Shown: positions 22,909-34,872 of the stretch, one piece after another
How positions within the stretch are numbered: the stretch's first letter is position 1
Layout: every line of letters starts with the position of its first letter
Assembly: GCA_025917655.1 (NCBI GenBank)
Contig: CP084619.1
Coordinates: forward strand, 3,329,001-3,393,000
DNA: 64,000 bases
Direction of reading: 5' to 3'
Source of the DNA: Chlorella sorokiniana
Taxonomy: Eukaryota; Chlorophyta; Trebouxiophyceae; Chlorellales; Chlorellaceae
The notes under the pieces: model-generated
What the model saw: only the letters and a program-made list of their open reading frames with translations
Databases searched by the model: none
What the model was told of the DNA's origin: nothing
Position numbers and translations under genes: made by a program

Positions 22909-24624
22909 ATGGCGGCGGTAGGAATCGCACAGAAGCCGTTCACGCCGCCGGTCCGCCGCCCAGCGGCAGCAGGCGCTTGCCGCGCCGCCCGGCGAGCGGT
23001 GCAGGTGTGCGCTTCGGCACGGGTGCCCAACACAGCCCTGCTGGAGGTGGCGCATCTTGCTGCTGAGGCAGGATCCAAGGTGTGAAGTCAGGGTCTTTCG
23101 TACTGCATGCAAAAATTACGGGCAGGCCTGCACGCTGCTTGCCACAGCTGCGGCCAGCGCCCCACGCCCCACATTGGCAGCCGTGCAGCAATCGCAAGCC
23201 TGCTGCTTGATGCTGTCGCTGCACAGAACAAGGAACCGCGTATCACCTCCTTCCCGTTCTGCCGCAGGTGGTGATGGATGCGGTGGACAAGCCGCGCAGC
23301 ATCCAGTTCAAGGGGCCACCGACCTGGTGACCGACACCGACCGTGCCAGTGAGGACGCCATCCTGGCAGTCATCCGGGACGCCTTCCCGGGCACGCGGTG
23401 CTGGGGGAGGAGGGCGGCGTGTCGGGTGAGAGCGCTGCAGAGCGGGGCTGCAGCAGTGCTGGCAACGCCGTGCGACGAGAACCCATCGGCACGCACTTGC
23501 CAGCCCGCTTTGCAGCCTCCTACGGCCCTCCCCCCCCCCCCCCCGCACTCCCTCTCCGCAGGCGACACCAGCAGCGAATACCTGTGGTGTGTGGACCCGC
23601 TGGACGGCACCACCAACTTTGCGCACGGCTACCCCTCCTTTGCCGTCTGCGTGGCGGTGCTGCGCCACACCACGCCAGTGGCGTCCACGGGTGCGGCGTG
23701 GCTGGCGGTGGCGGCCAGAATGGAGTGCCTGTCTTCTGTGTGGGGCCGCCAGATTGTTCTGCTCGGGATGTGCGGGAGGGCGGTGAGTCGAAGCGGCCTG
23801 TGCCTGGTGCAGTGGTGGAGTTTTGCGGAGGGCCTGGCAGCTGGATCACGCGCACATACACAGCAGCCCGCAACGGCGGCGCCTTCTGTAACGGCAAGCC
23901 CATCCAGGTACGCATCGTGCGGCAGCGCCCTTGCTGTTGTCGTCATTGCCTGCCTCAACGCTGTCCCTGCTGCATGCCTCGAGTCGGGATGCCGCTCTCT
24001 CCCATCCCCCCGCGCCCATCCCCCTGGACTCCCCTACGCGCTGTGCCCCGCTGCGCCTCCAGGTCAGCAAGGTGCATGACGTGGAGAGGTCGTTGCTGGT
24101 GACGGGCTTTGGCTACGAGCACGACGACTGCTGGCTGGCCAACATGCGCCTCTTCCAGCACTTCACCGACGTCAGCCAGGGCGTGCGCCGCCTGGGCTCC
24201 GCCGCCATCGACATGTGCCACGTGGCCAGCGGTGAGGCGGCGCATGCGCTGGGGAGGGGAAACCGGCCCAGCTTCTCCTGACTGCACACACGGCGGCTGC
24301 GAGGGCAGCCATCCAGTGACTGAAGGTAACACCCGCTTTTCGTGCCGGGCAGGCATTGCTGAAGCGTACTGGGAGTACCGCCTCAAGCCCTGGGACATGG
24401 CGGCGGGCGTGCTGGTGGTGGAGGAGGCGGGCGGCAGCGTCACCACCATGGACGGCCGCGCCTTCTCCGTGTTTGATCGCTCGGTGCTCGTGTCCAACGG
24501 CTTCGTGCACGACAAGCTGCTGGCGCAGACAGAGCCCGCCACCGCCCGCCTGCTGGAGCAGGGCATCGACCTCTCCCAGTGGTTTGTGCCCAAGGGCTAT
24601 CGCGTGCATGCCGGGCGCAGCTAG
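22909..24624 (+). CDS. IMPL1: Plastid inositol monophosphatase-like protein (IMPL1 type)
   Basis: This is a Mg2+-dependent phosphatase of the IMPase/FIG superfamily, closest in memory to plant IMPL1. The ATG at 22909 opens a transit peptide (many Ala, Arg, Pro, few acids), then TALLEVAHLAAEAGSK and the first intron (donor 23080). Next come VVMDAVDKP, TDLVTDTDR, LGEEGG, the metal-binding signature DPLDGTTNFAHGYPSFAV, VVEFCGGPGSW, NGGAFCNGKPIQ, SLLVTGFGYEHDDCW, GVRRLGSAAIDMCH and the second metal site WDMAAGVLVVEEAGG. It ends DLSQWFVPKGYRVHAGRS, stop 24622-24624. All metal ligands are present, so it should be active. Two frame shifts are needed in the second coding exon, at G4 23312-23315 and G3 23389-23391. 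Substrate may be inositol phosphates or a related sugar phosphate. Confidence 0.88.
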
Positions 24625-25338
24625 AGTGAAGAGCGAGCGCAGCTGGTGCGCGCAGCTGCTGCCAGCCAACCCAACCAGCACTGGGAAGTGAAGAGCGGCG
24701 CGTGACCTTGCGGCAAGTTGCTCCCAGCATTGTCCTTGCTCCCTTTTTGTTCTTCTTTCTTTGTTCCTCAGTTCCTAGCAACTTTACAGCGACCTCCTGC
24801 AAGCAATCTTAAATGTCGATTGAAGCCCCAGTGGCGGGACACCTCAAAGCGCGGGCGCAGCGGCGGCAGCAGGAAGAGCCCTCGTTATTGATTTCACGGT
24901 CGTCACTGCGTCGCATTGCGTGGTGTTTGCCCTTCCCTAAAAGCTCAGCGGCGTTGGGGTTCACAACATAAAAAGCCCACAACTTGCCTCTTCTCCTTGC
25001 GCGTTATGAGGGTTGCAGAGCCCACGGTGCGCTCAGGATCAATCCTGAATGTTGTGTCTGCATCTGTGACTGCATTGCGCCACCCCTTCAAACGCGGACA
25101 CACTGGTATTCGTCTTTTGCAGGCATACTCCCTTCTTGAGGCGCTGGGAGAGGGAGAAGAGGTTGACAGAAGCGCCCAGGTTCATCTGCCAGCACCGGAA
25201 GGGTCGGATGGGCACGTTCGCCTACCGCCTCGCACCGCTCGCAGGGTGCGCACACTTTGGACCCTGTTCCTGCCGCGAGCAGGATGCATGTGCGACCTGC
25301 TCGGGAGGGTCCCTGACTCGCCGCATCGGCCCGTTTGT
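24625..25338. other. Intergenic / 5' leader before the CCCH-U-box gene
   Basis: The left part is the IMPL1 3' region with a T-rich patch near 24740. A CATAAAAA sequence near 24967-24974 is TATA-like and could serve the next gene, with a 5' leader to the ATG at 25339. I see no coding signature. Confidence 0.35.
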
Positions 25339-26633
25339 ATGCAGCCAGCAGCAGCACCGCAGCAGCCTCACGGCGCTCCGGCGCGAGGGCAGCAGCCCCG
25401 GATGTCTCTGGCCGCCTGACGCTGGAGGACAAGAAGTACACGCGCCTGTGCGAGGACTACCTGCAAGGCGGCCGCTGCTCACGCGCCGTCTGCCACTTTG
25501 CACACTCCCACGAGCAGCAGCACGAGGCCAGGTGCGCTGCTGTGTGGGCAAGCTCCAACAATCACCTGCCTGGGTGCATGCATGGTTGAACCGGTTGCTG
25601 CTGCTCTGCCTGCAGGCGCAGGTTTGCACGGCGCATAGCTGAGGAGCGGGCCAGGCTTGGCTGGGTGCCCCCGCCGCCTGCCACGCCCCCAATCCACAAC
25701 TACAAGAAAGTGCTGTGCTGGCACTGGCTGCACAACAACGTGAGCCTGCCGCCGCTGTCCGTCGGTCCTGGGTGTTGCGTCCCAGTCTGTTCCATGCCGA
25801 TGGCGTCGCACGTTATTCGCCGACACACACCCCCTGCTGCCCCTGCAGGGCCAGTGCAGGTTTGGCGGGCGCTGCCACTTTGCCCACGGCGAGGCCGAGC
25901 TGCGCCAGCATGTGGACGACGAGGCGGCGGTGCATGCTGAGCTGGCGGCCAAGGGCCTGCTCCCCGCGCACGCCCCAGCCAGCCCCATCGCCACCCCACC
26001 CCCACCCCGCCAATATGCCGACCTGCCCAGCAGAAGCAGCGGTAGCTGCCTGCCGCGACCTCCACGGCTGCCGCTGCCAGCGCCGCCGCCTGCGGCGTCG
26101 GCGCCCGTGGCTGCCGCCGACGTGGGCGCGGTGCCCATGGCCGGCGAGCGCCTGGCGGAGCTGCTGGCGGCGGCGGGGCTGGACGACGACGACGACGTGC
26201 CCTCAGACGCCTTCCTCTGCCCCATCACCCAGGTGCGCCGGCTGGGTGCTGTGAGCCTGTGCCCGCTCCCCCAGGCTGCCCGGCTGAGGCGGTGGGGGCT
26301 GGCCGCTGTGCTGCCCCCTGCCTCCCTGCAACCCTGGAGCCCTAAACCCTGCAACAACCCATGCAGGTGCTGCTGGAGGAGCCTGTGGTGGCGGCGGATG
26401 GCTTCTCCTACGAGCGCCACGCCATCGAGGCCTGGCTCAGGAATGCAGGCACCAGCCCCATGACGGGAGAAGAGCTGCCAGACAGGCGGCTGGTGCCCAA
26501 CCACACGCTGCGCCACGCCATCGCTGCCTGGCTGTCCAGCCGCCAGCGGGCGCCGCCGAGTGACGGAGGTTTGCTGCTGTGGATGTCGGCATCAGCACTC
26601 TTTCGTCCCCTGTGGCCTCAGCAAACTATGTAA
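25339..26633 (+). CDS. CCCH zinc-finger plus U-box protein, predicted E3 ubiquitin ligase
   Basis: Two zinc fingers and a U-box occur in one protein. The ATG at 25339 opens a Gln/Pro/Ala leader, joined to the rest by a one-base change at C4 25396-25399. Finger 1 (~25450) reads C-x8-C-x4-C-x3-H in LCEDYLQGGRCSRAVCHFAH; finger 2 (from ~25710, across an intron) reads C-x9-C-x5-C-x3-H in LCWHWLHNNGQCRFGGRCHF. A Pro/Ala-rich linker and an Asp run follow. The U-box is split by an intron: FLCPITQ, then VLLEEPVVAADGFSYERHAI, AWLRNAGTSPMTGEELPD and LVPNHTLRHAIAAWL. The stop is at 26631-26633; the final ~20 residues are low confidence. CCCH fingers usually bind RNA and U-boxes recruit E2 enzymes, so RNA-linked ubiquitination is a reasonable inference. 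Confidence 0.82.
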
Positions 26634-26826
26634 TGCAGAACTACGTGCTATGCATGCTGGTACATGAAGGGCGGTGACAAGTTGCGCTGGTCATGCTCGT
26701 GAAGCCAGTCAGCTGTACTGCATCCTATGCGGTGGCGCAGCAATGCCCCTGATACCCTGTCGGCACCCAATTCTGCACATGTATGATAAATTGCAATGAT
26801 CTGCAGGTGAAAGCGGCATAATCCAC

Positions 26827-29800
26827 ATGCCGCCGAGTGCGCAGAGCACTCCCAGCCCTGCCAGGGCGGGAAAGGCGATTGCTAGGAAGCGGAACAGGTC
26901 TCTGGTGCTGCCACTGGTGACTGCGGCAGCCCTAGGCTATGGTGTTCGCAAGGTTAAAAGCCGCGGAGATTGGGCGTGCAGCAGGTGGGGCTTTGCCTGC
27001 TGCTTTCTCTTGTCTTTTCTGTTGCCGGGCTATCCGGGGCTTGATGTTGCACCGCCCTCTGGCCCCGCACCCTGCCTGCAAGGCGGCGCCGCTCCGCCCA
27101 GCCGCCTGTGAGCCACGACAGGGCTGCGAAAGGTTCATCCCCTTCGTCCACGGTTCCACTGCAGAGGATGCGCAAGAAGCAGACGGGGGTGCGCGGCCAT
27201 CCGCTAAGCGAAGATTGAACGACAGCGCCGGTTCCGGTGCGCCGCCGCTTGCGAGCTCTTGGGCGCTGGAGTCGGAGCGTGCCGCCTGGCGCGTCCCCCA
27301 AGTACTCGACCCACACTTGCGTGGGCCAAAAGTTTTACGACAACTGGCACACGTGAGCAGACCGGAGTTGCTCCATCGCAAGCTGTCGCTGCACACGGCC
27401 GTGGCAGCTTCCTTGTGCACGAAAGCGGTGCCTGCCGTGGCCCCCCCCCACCCGGCGCTGGCCCCTGGCGTCCTGCAGGGCAACCTGCAAGTTTGACAAC
27501 GTGTGCCTCAACGCCAGCAGCGGGGAGTTTGAGTATTACGTGGACCCGCAGTACACGGGGGCGGCCCAGGTGGGGCCCGCTGCCGCCGCCTCGCTGCCCG
27601 ACCCCTCCTTCAGGGCGGCTCGCAGGTCGGCTCGCAGCCGCGCTGCGCCCGGCCTGAGCCCAAAGCGTCGCTGCCGCCCTCCCGCCAGGCCCGTACATTG
27701 ACTTTGACCAGACCGGCAGCGCGCTCCTCGACTTCCCTGCCACGCTGCTGAACCCGGGTGGGCGCCGCTGCTGCATGCCTGCCCCGCCCCTCCAGCTGAC
27801 CTGGCCCCGATGCATCTCTCTCGGCAGCGCGCCCCCACTCCGCTGAGCACGGCTGCCCGCTTCCCCGCTCCCGCCCCAGGCCACTCCCGCATTGACACCG
27901 GCGTGAGCTGGCGACCGGTGGTCAGGCGGCAGCGCTTCCCCAGGGCGGGCCCACGAGTGAAGTGGGCGCCCTCGGAGCAGGCCCTGCTGCACGCCTTCCC
28001 CCGCCCCTGCTCTGGAACTTTGGGTGGGCGTACACGCACACGCGCATGCAGGCGCCCGCGCTGCCAACCTGGCAGGGCGCATGGCTCCCCTGAGCCCGGT
28101 GCCTCTGGTGCCGACCTGCTGGGGTGCCCGCTGCCGCCGCCGCCGCCCAGCGCCGGTCACCCGTGCCCCGCTGGCTGCCCACGCAGCGCGCCGCCGCCGC
28201 CCGCCCCCGCAGGCACGTTATGTTTGACGTGCTGGTGCCCATCTTCAACATGCAGCACCGCTTTGGGCTGTACGACGCGTCTGCCCAGGTGCTCATCCCC
28301 TTGCCGTCAACGGGTCGGACGACGACCTGCGCTTCTGGCTGCCGCGCCTGGTCAACACGCCGCGCGCCGACCAAAGCGTGCTGCACCTCACCTACACCCA
28401 CCCCGCGGCCTGGACCCGCGAGTACGCGGCCGCGGTGCTGGGTGGGGGCAGCGGCCTGGTGTGCTTCCGCGCGCTGCTGGCGGGCAGCGGCTCGCTGTCC
28501 ATGCAGCAGGCGGACCTGGGGCGCTGCCGTACCGCCAGGCGGTGGTGCGCCACCTGGGCGTGCATGAGGCGCCGCACGAACGACCCGTCATCACCATCCT
28601 CAACAAGAAGGTGGGGCGCGCCGGGTGGGCGCCCCACGGCCAGGCAGGCCCCGTGCGGCGCTGGCACAGCCCACGGCCGCCTGCGCCGCCGCCACCCCCT
28701 GCTTGCCTGCGCTGCCGACCTCGCTGCCCTGCCTGCTCGCGCCAGACCCAGCGTGCAGTTGGTGCCGTACGCCACTCCAGCCCAGCCCCCGTTCCGTTGC
28801 GTCCTTTGCGCCCGGCAGGGTCGGCGCATGGTGGAGAACCTGCGTGAGGTGGCCAAGCTGATCCGGGAGCGGTACCCGCGCGCCCGTACCGCCGTGTACG
28901 ACTTTGCAAAGGTGCCCGACCTGACGGTGCGGCAGCAGGTGCAGCTGATGAGCGACACCAGCATCCTGCTCACCCCCTGCGGCGGGCTGGCCACCGTGCT
29001 CACCTTCCTGCGCCCGCACAGCACAGGTGGGCGGGTGCCGGCATACCGCCCGCACGTCAGCTGCAGCGGTGGCGGCAAGCTGCTGGCTGCAGGCAGAAAG
29101 TGGCGCCACCTGGCGTCCAGCGACGCCTTTCTGCGCCCCCCAGCCATCGTGTTCAACTACTGGAACACCCACATGAACCGCAGCGTCCAGATGGAGGACA
29201 ACTACTACCAGTGAGGGGGGCTACAAGAGGAGGAATCATTCTTGGGGCATGCAGGCGCGGGCGGTGCTGCGCGGCACAAGCGCGCCAGGCCATGTTCCTA
29301 TAACACACACACACACACACACACCTCCCCCCAGCCACATGGAGTACCTCGACTTCCGCTACGTTCCCGTCAACCCAACCGACTACGAGGGCACGGGGTG
29401 GGAACAGCAACACGACGCCGCACCCGCGCACCGCACCGGGCTGCCGGCCTGCCGCTCGCTGGCTGTGGTTGCCGCCGTCGCCGCCTCAGCCTTGCCGCTC
29501 ACTGGCTGTGGTTGCCGCCGTCGCCGCCTCAGCCTTGCCGCTCACGCCCCCCTGCTCCCTGCTTTGCCGCCACCCAGGGACCGCCCGAGTGCGAGCTGGT
29601 GGAGGGCGGGTCGCGGCTGGAGGACACCCACTACGCGCTGCTGGGCTCCCTGGTGCACTGCAGCCTGCGCCTGCGGGGGGAGGGTCTGGACCGCCTGCTC
29701 TCCTACGTGGACGGCGCCATGCTGCGCTGGGCCGCCCGCCACGGCCGCCACGACGTGCTCAAGGGCGGCAGGCGGCGCTCCTTCTCCGCGCTGACCACCC

Positions 29801-29859
29801 CCATTGTCACGGCGCCGTCCCACACCGACGCTGACGCGGCCAGTGCGGAGGCGCGGTGA
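26827..29859 (+). CDS. Type II membrane glycosyltransferase, GT61-like
   Basis: The ATG at 26827 gives a basic tail and one span (SLVLPLVTAAALGYGV), a Golgi anchor. The lumenal region contains CKFDNVCLNASSGEFEYYVD (~27490), PYIDFDQTGS, RHVMFDVLVPIFNMQHRFGL, LRFWLPRLVNTPRADQS, then VITILNKK, MVENLREVAKLIRERYP, LMSDTSILLTPCGGLATVL and AIVFNYWNTHMN, and finally MEYLDFRYVPVNPTDYEG. The Cys-rich N-terminal block and the arrangement of a basic loop, then (T/S)PCGGLA-TVLTFLRP, match the GT61 family (plant xylosyl/arabinosyltransferases, animal EOGT). The usual GT61 loop is GAGL; here it is CGGL. Several exons need one-base shifts at G/C runs, for example near 28300 and 28530. The stop is at 29857-29859. 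Introns carry an (AC)n run and a 43-base tandem repeat. Confidence 0.6.
29303..29324. repeat. (AC)n microsatellite in a GT61 intron
   Basis: An uninterrupted AC dinucleotide run of about 11 units lies just before an exon acceptor. Confidence 0.9.
29461..29545. repeat. 43-base tandem repeat, two copies, in a GT61 intron
   Basis: The unit beginning GGCTGTGGTTGCCGCC at 29461 is repeated at 29504 almost without change; the ten bases before 29461 resemble the end of a further unit. It lies within an intron. Confidence 0.9.
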
Positions 29860-30287
29860 ACTGCCGGGGCTCTTGCGCGGCACCTTGTCCTGGCTTGTGA
29901 TCATGTTTCAGATTCTTTGCACTGATTGGTCCCTTTTCGCTTCTTGGGTGCAGCAGCTGGCATCAGCACCTGCTCCACTTCTTTGTTCCTAGCCCAGCGT
30001 TACAACACATGAATGGCTGCATTGCCTGCTGTTTTCAAGTCAGAACCGCGCGCGTGGCATCGATTTCAGACGCCTGCACGCGCATGCGCTGCGCAGCTTG
30101 GCCCCATGCAACGTCGGGCGCAGATGCAGAGGAGTGAACATGCAGCAAGCAGCCTGGAAGAAAGTGGGAAGGAGGAGCGGGGAGAGACACCAGGACTGAA
30201 TGCCAGACGAGGATGCTCAGGGAATCGCGAGGGATCACAGGCATGGATTGCTGCAAGGCCACGTGTGCGTGTGTGCCCGTGGCAGGC
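29860..30287. other. Convergent intergenic region
   Basis: This is the shared 3' space of the GT61-like gene (+) and the lectin/beta-helix gene (-). A minus-strand TGTAA (plus TTACA near 30001-30005) lies ~285 bases past the minus gene's stop and may be its poly(A) signal. Nothing else is seen. Confidence 0.4.
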
Positions 30288-33200
30288 TCACGGGGCCACC
30301 TGCACCCCAAAGCGGTGGTAGAACCCCGCGGGATGATCTTCTTGCTGCGATTGGTCATCCTGGCGGGGGAGAGGAGGGGCCGCGGGGGAGGACAGGGTCG
30401 GTCCATCACACCAGACAAGCTGAGTGAGCACCAGGCAGCAGGGAACGCTTGGGCACCTGCCAAGGGAGTGCTCTTGCACCTCCCACCCATCTTGATACCC
30501 AAACTTGACGCGTGTACACACCGCGACCCCCTCGCCCGCCGCTCACCTGACCGCCACCTGCATGCTGCCGCTCGGGCCTGAGCTGGGGGCGCGCTCCACC
30601 TGGCAGATGACCCCCGGGTTCCAGGTGACAAAGGGGATGCAGTGCATCTGCGGCGGCGGCAGGGGGCACAGGGAGCCGCCCGCGGTGAGCGCCCGACACT
30701 TGCACGGCGGCAGCAGCGCGGCCGGCCAGTGGCAGCGGGCGATGGCGCGTGCGCACCAGCGTGGCTGGGTTGGCTGCCTGCGCAAAGTATGAGTAGAGGT
30801 AGAAGGTGCGGGTCTGGGTGGGCAGCCAGTCGCTCTTGGTGCGCACGCTCACCCACAGACCCTGCGGCGTGAGGCAGGCAGGGAGGGGGGGGGGTGGGGG
30901 AGGCTGGCTAGGGCCACAGGTGCAGGCTAGGGCACGCCTCCCTGCCATGAGAGAGCTCAGCGCTGCGTCCAGGCGCCGCCGCCCGAGCCGCGCCCACCTG
31001 CTCCACCGCTGGCGAGCCGCCGTTGAACGTGCCCGGCGCGTCGGCCTGCGTGGCCAGCGCCCACTCCCCCGCCGCCGCGTTGTTGCCCATGGAGAGGGTG
31101 TTGTTGGCGGAGCTGGCCGCAAAGTTGAAGATGCGGCCCTCGATGGAGCCGCTGGTGTAGATCAGGAATTGGGAGTTCCTGAGGGATGACAGCAGGGGGC
31201 GGCAGGGGGAACCCACGCGTTTGGGCGCAGCACTTCAGGCCCAGGGTCCAGGGCATGCCCCTCACCGCCCGCCTCTGCGCAAGAGCGCAGGCGCGGGACG
31301 CAGGGGGTGGGCGGGGCTGGCGTCAGGAGCGCGCGGCGGCTCACCTGAACTGCCCCTCCACCAGGGCCCCCTGCCTCTCAAACCCGCCGTTCCAGCAGTC
31401 GGAGCGGAAGAGGAAGTTGGTGACGGGCTTGCTGGTCTCCGTCTTCACCGCCACCCAGTTGGTCTGCACAAGGAACTGGGCGGGGTCCATGGCCTGGATG
31501 ATCATGCGCGTGTTGCGCAGGGTGGGCACCCCGCCTCGGAACAGCGTGCCAGCGCTGGCGGCGCGGGGAGCCTTGGAGCCGCCTGCAGCGCCGGGAGGGC
31601 GGGGCGGGGCGGGGGGGGTTGGTCAAGCCCACCCTCGGCGTGGCGGGGAAGCAGACGGCTTTGCTGGACGCTGCGCTGCGCCGCGGCTGCGCCGCCCTGA
31701 CGTCGGGATGCCGCCGCTGCAGCGCGGCACCCACCCATCAGCTCAAAGTTGATGCGCACGGTGACATCCTGGAAGAGCGCCCTGTCGGCGGCGGAGCTGA
31801 TGACGGTGGTGTACTGGTTGTTCTGCGGGGGAGCAGGGGCAGGGAGGGGCGGCGACCAGCATGACATGCCGGTGGGAACGGGCCCCAGCTGAGCTCCTCA
31901 CAGGAGCAGCACAGACAGGGAGGGCTCCCTGGCGAGCACGGCGCTGCCGGCAGCCGCTGCCCTCCCCGCTCCCCTGCAGCCGCACTCGCCTGCGCCACCG
32001 ACACGTGGCTGACGGTGACGTTGGTGAGGGGCTGCGCGGGGGTGGCCGCCAGCAGCAGCCCCTCCTGGTTGTTGGTGATGAAGCCAGCCTGGATGTTGGC
32101 GCCGCTCACACCGGGCTGGGACAGGAGGGGGGTACATGCATGTGGGTAGAAGTAATTGAAGAAGGTGGAGGTGGGTGAAGGTACGGCAGGCGCGGTAGGT
32201 ACGGCAGGTACGTGGGCGCTCACCATCAGGCGCAGGCCCCACTTGGCAAAGTTGAGGATGCCGGTGAAGGAGAGGGGGCGGGAGTACGCGCCCGCCACCA
32301 GCGAGATGCCCTCGCCTGCAAACGGTGGGCCAGCCACCGGGCATGATCACACCCCACCCTCACCAGCCTGCCGAGGTCCCAAACCGCTTTCTTTCCTCTG
32401 GAGGGCAATGGCAAGGCGGGAGCCACACAGGCGGGCGCCGTGTGCATGCGCAGCCAGGCCAACCTGTGCCGGCGCCGATCAAGATCGCCTTGGAGTTGCC
32501 CCAGTAGCCGGTGCGAGGGTTGAGCAGCACCCCGCGGTCAAGGTTCAGCGGTGTTGTCTGCAGGATGGTGCACGCCTGCTCACAGCTGTCGGCGGCAGCT
32601 TGCAGCGCATCCCTGGCTGCAACAACAACGAGGGGGAGGGGGAGCGGAAGGCAGAGTGGCTCAGAATGTGCTGCGTACAGCTGGCCCAGGCGACGGGCCT
32701 TGCAACGGGTGTGTTGATGCCCGGCATGGCAGCCATGCGCCTCCAGCATGCAGCTCACGTGTGCGGTCGGGTCCCGACCACCACTGCGGGTACACCTCCA
32801 CCCCCGCCACGCCAAACACAACCTTGCCTGCGGGGTGGGGGTGCATCGGAAGGCCGCTCGGGGGTCGCTGCAATAGAGCAATTGCAAACGATTGCCTGAG
32901 CCCCCCAAGGCAGCCCCCGCCCAGCGCACCAGGTCCGGCGAAGAGGGGGTCGTTTGAGAGGGGGCCCGGCGCGGCTGGGCCAGCAGGCGCAGCGTGACCC
33001 CGGCGTCCAGGTAGACGCGCGGCGGGCCCCCGCCAGCAGCGGGCGGGCCAGGGTGACGCTGCTGCTGAGGCGGTACACGCCCACAGGCAGGAACAGGGGG
33101 CCCAGGCCGGCGGCCGCGGCGCGCTGCAGCGACGGCGCGTCGTTGGTGTAGCCGTCGCCGCGGGCGCCAAAGTCTTTGGCGGAGCCGCCGCTTGTCGCGG

Positions 33201-34872
33201 GGCAGTTGGGCGGCAGGGGCACGGGGGCGGTGGGGCCGGCGATGGGCGGGAAGGAGACGTCCAGAGCGGGGGGCTGGGCGAGATGGCTGTTGTGAGGCGA
33301 GCGGGAACGGGGGTGGTGACAAACTGCAGCAGGGCCAACGACATGCGTCAACGAAACGACAGGCCTCTGTCCTCTTGAAGCAAGGGAGTGGCAGCTCAGA
33401 CAACCCACCGGAGTGGGGGGAGGGGGGTTGGGGGCGGCGGGGAGGGCGATGGGGGCGGCGGGGATGGAGATGGCGAAGGGGATGGCACGGGCAAGGGGCT
33501 GGGAGGCGGTGACGGCGGTGGCAGCAAGACTGTAGGCGGCGGCAGCGGGGCAGGCGGTGCCTGGGTGTCGCTGCCTGGGGAGCGCCGGTGACGGGCAGCG
33601 CGCACCTGCAATCAACTCAAGGGGTAGGGCGACGCTGGCAATGCCTCTTCTCACATCGCATAGCGCTTCCACACCAGGGCAGCATGGCCAACGCAGGAGT
33701 TGCTGCCACGGATGCAAACCCTGCATGGACAGCCCCCCAGTACCTGTAGGTGAAGGTGAGCGTCTTGGTGGCCCCGGGGCAGGGGTCCCCAAACACGCTG
33801 TTGGAGGCCAGGACCGAGCAGCTGCGCTGCCCCAGGCAGGCTGCTGCCGGCACGCTGTACAGGAGACAAGAATGGGGCGGGTGCTTGCAAACACTAGCTT
33901 GCCTGAAACCTTGCCTGCCACGCCAAAGGCGCTCTCAACTCGGCCGACACGGGGTGCAAGCGCACTCGCTGCGCCTCACAACCTTGCGCACTAAGAATCT
34001 TCAAAGGCTCGGCGGCCACCGCCCCGCTAACCTGTGTGAGAGTGACGAGTTGCAGCCAATCTGCAGCTGGCCGTACACAGGCCAGATGATGGCGGAGATG
34101 GAGGCCTGGGGAAGCACGCAGGCGGGGTAGGCCACGCGGCCCTCCCCCACGCGCAGCGTCGTGTCCATCTGCTGCCACGAGGCGGGCTGCGGCTGTGGCC
34201 TGCGAGGGAAGCATGCAGAGGCGTCTGCTGTAAGCACCGTCAATCAGCAAAGCAACGCAAAACAGCCCATGCATGCCCAGCGCTGCGGCAAGCTTCCACG
34301 TGCGCGCCAGTGCAAAACATTCTCAGGGCTCCCCGCTCCCTCACGTCTCGTCGCCGCCCGTGGCGGGCGCCCTGTCGTCGGTGGGCGGCATGTCCAGACC
34401 CGCTGTGAGCTCTTCCAGGTGCTGCTGCACCGTGAAGGCCACTGCCTGCGGGGGCCCGGGGCATGAGAGCATGCGGGCTGTAGGAGTCGGTCACCGGCGC
34501 GGTGTGCCATGCTGCGGCTGCGACGCCTGCTGCACAGGCCCAGCAGGGCCGGCACCTCACCTTTGATGTGTCATAGTTGGTGAAACTCAATGCTGGGACG
34601 CGAACGTCTTCCTCCTCTGGCAGCTCCCAGTACTCAAAGGCGCTGCCCGCCTCGGCTGCCAGCCGGCGCCTATTGCCGCGGGACGCTGCGGCGGCAACAT
34701 TGCTGCCGGATCCAACGCGCCACTTGCGCGTTGTCAAGCGGCTGATATGTGCTGCTATACTGCTTGCGGAATCACTGGCTGCCTGGACTGTGTGACAGGC
34801 GGTAACCACGCAGCATGCGAGGACCAGCAGCCGAAAGGCCGCTTGCCCTCCACTGCCACGAGTGGTCATCAT
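30288..34872 (-). CDS. Secreted lectin plus beta-helix protein (SUEL lectin + pectate-lyase-like fold)
   Basis: The ATG at 34872 opens a signal peptide (FRLLVLACCVVTACHTVQA). The N-terminal domain is a SUEL-type galactose/rhamnose-binding lectin: CVLPQASISAIIWPVYGQL, then CLGQRSCSVLASNSVFGDPC and TKTLTFTYR, with the family's cysteine spacing. A Pro/Ser linker (~33400-33560) follows. The rest is a right-handed beta helix of the pectate-lyase-3 type: DFGARGDGYTNDAPSLQRA, VFLPVGVYRLSS-like strands, VEVYPQWW, EGISLVAGAYSRPLSFTGIL, FAKWGLRLMPGVSGANIQAG, NTRMIIQAMDPAQFLVQTN, FLFRSDCWNGGFERQGALV and TFYLYSYFAQAA. It ends NRSKKIIP...FGVQVAP, stop 30288-30290, after a one-base change at C4 30324-30327. 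I see no catalytic lyase residues. Binding or remodelling of extracellular glycans is inferred. Confidence 0.78.
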
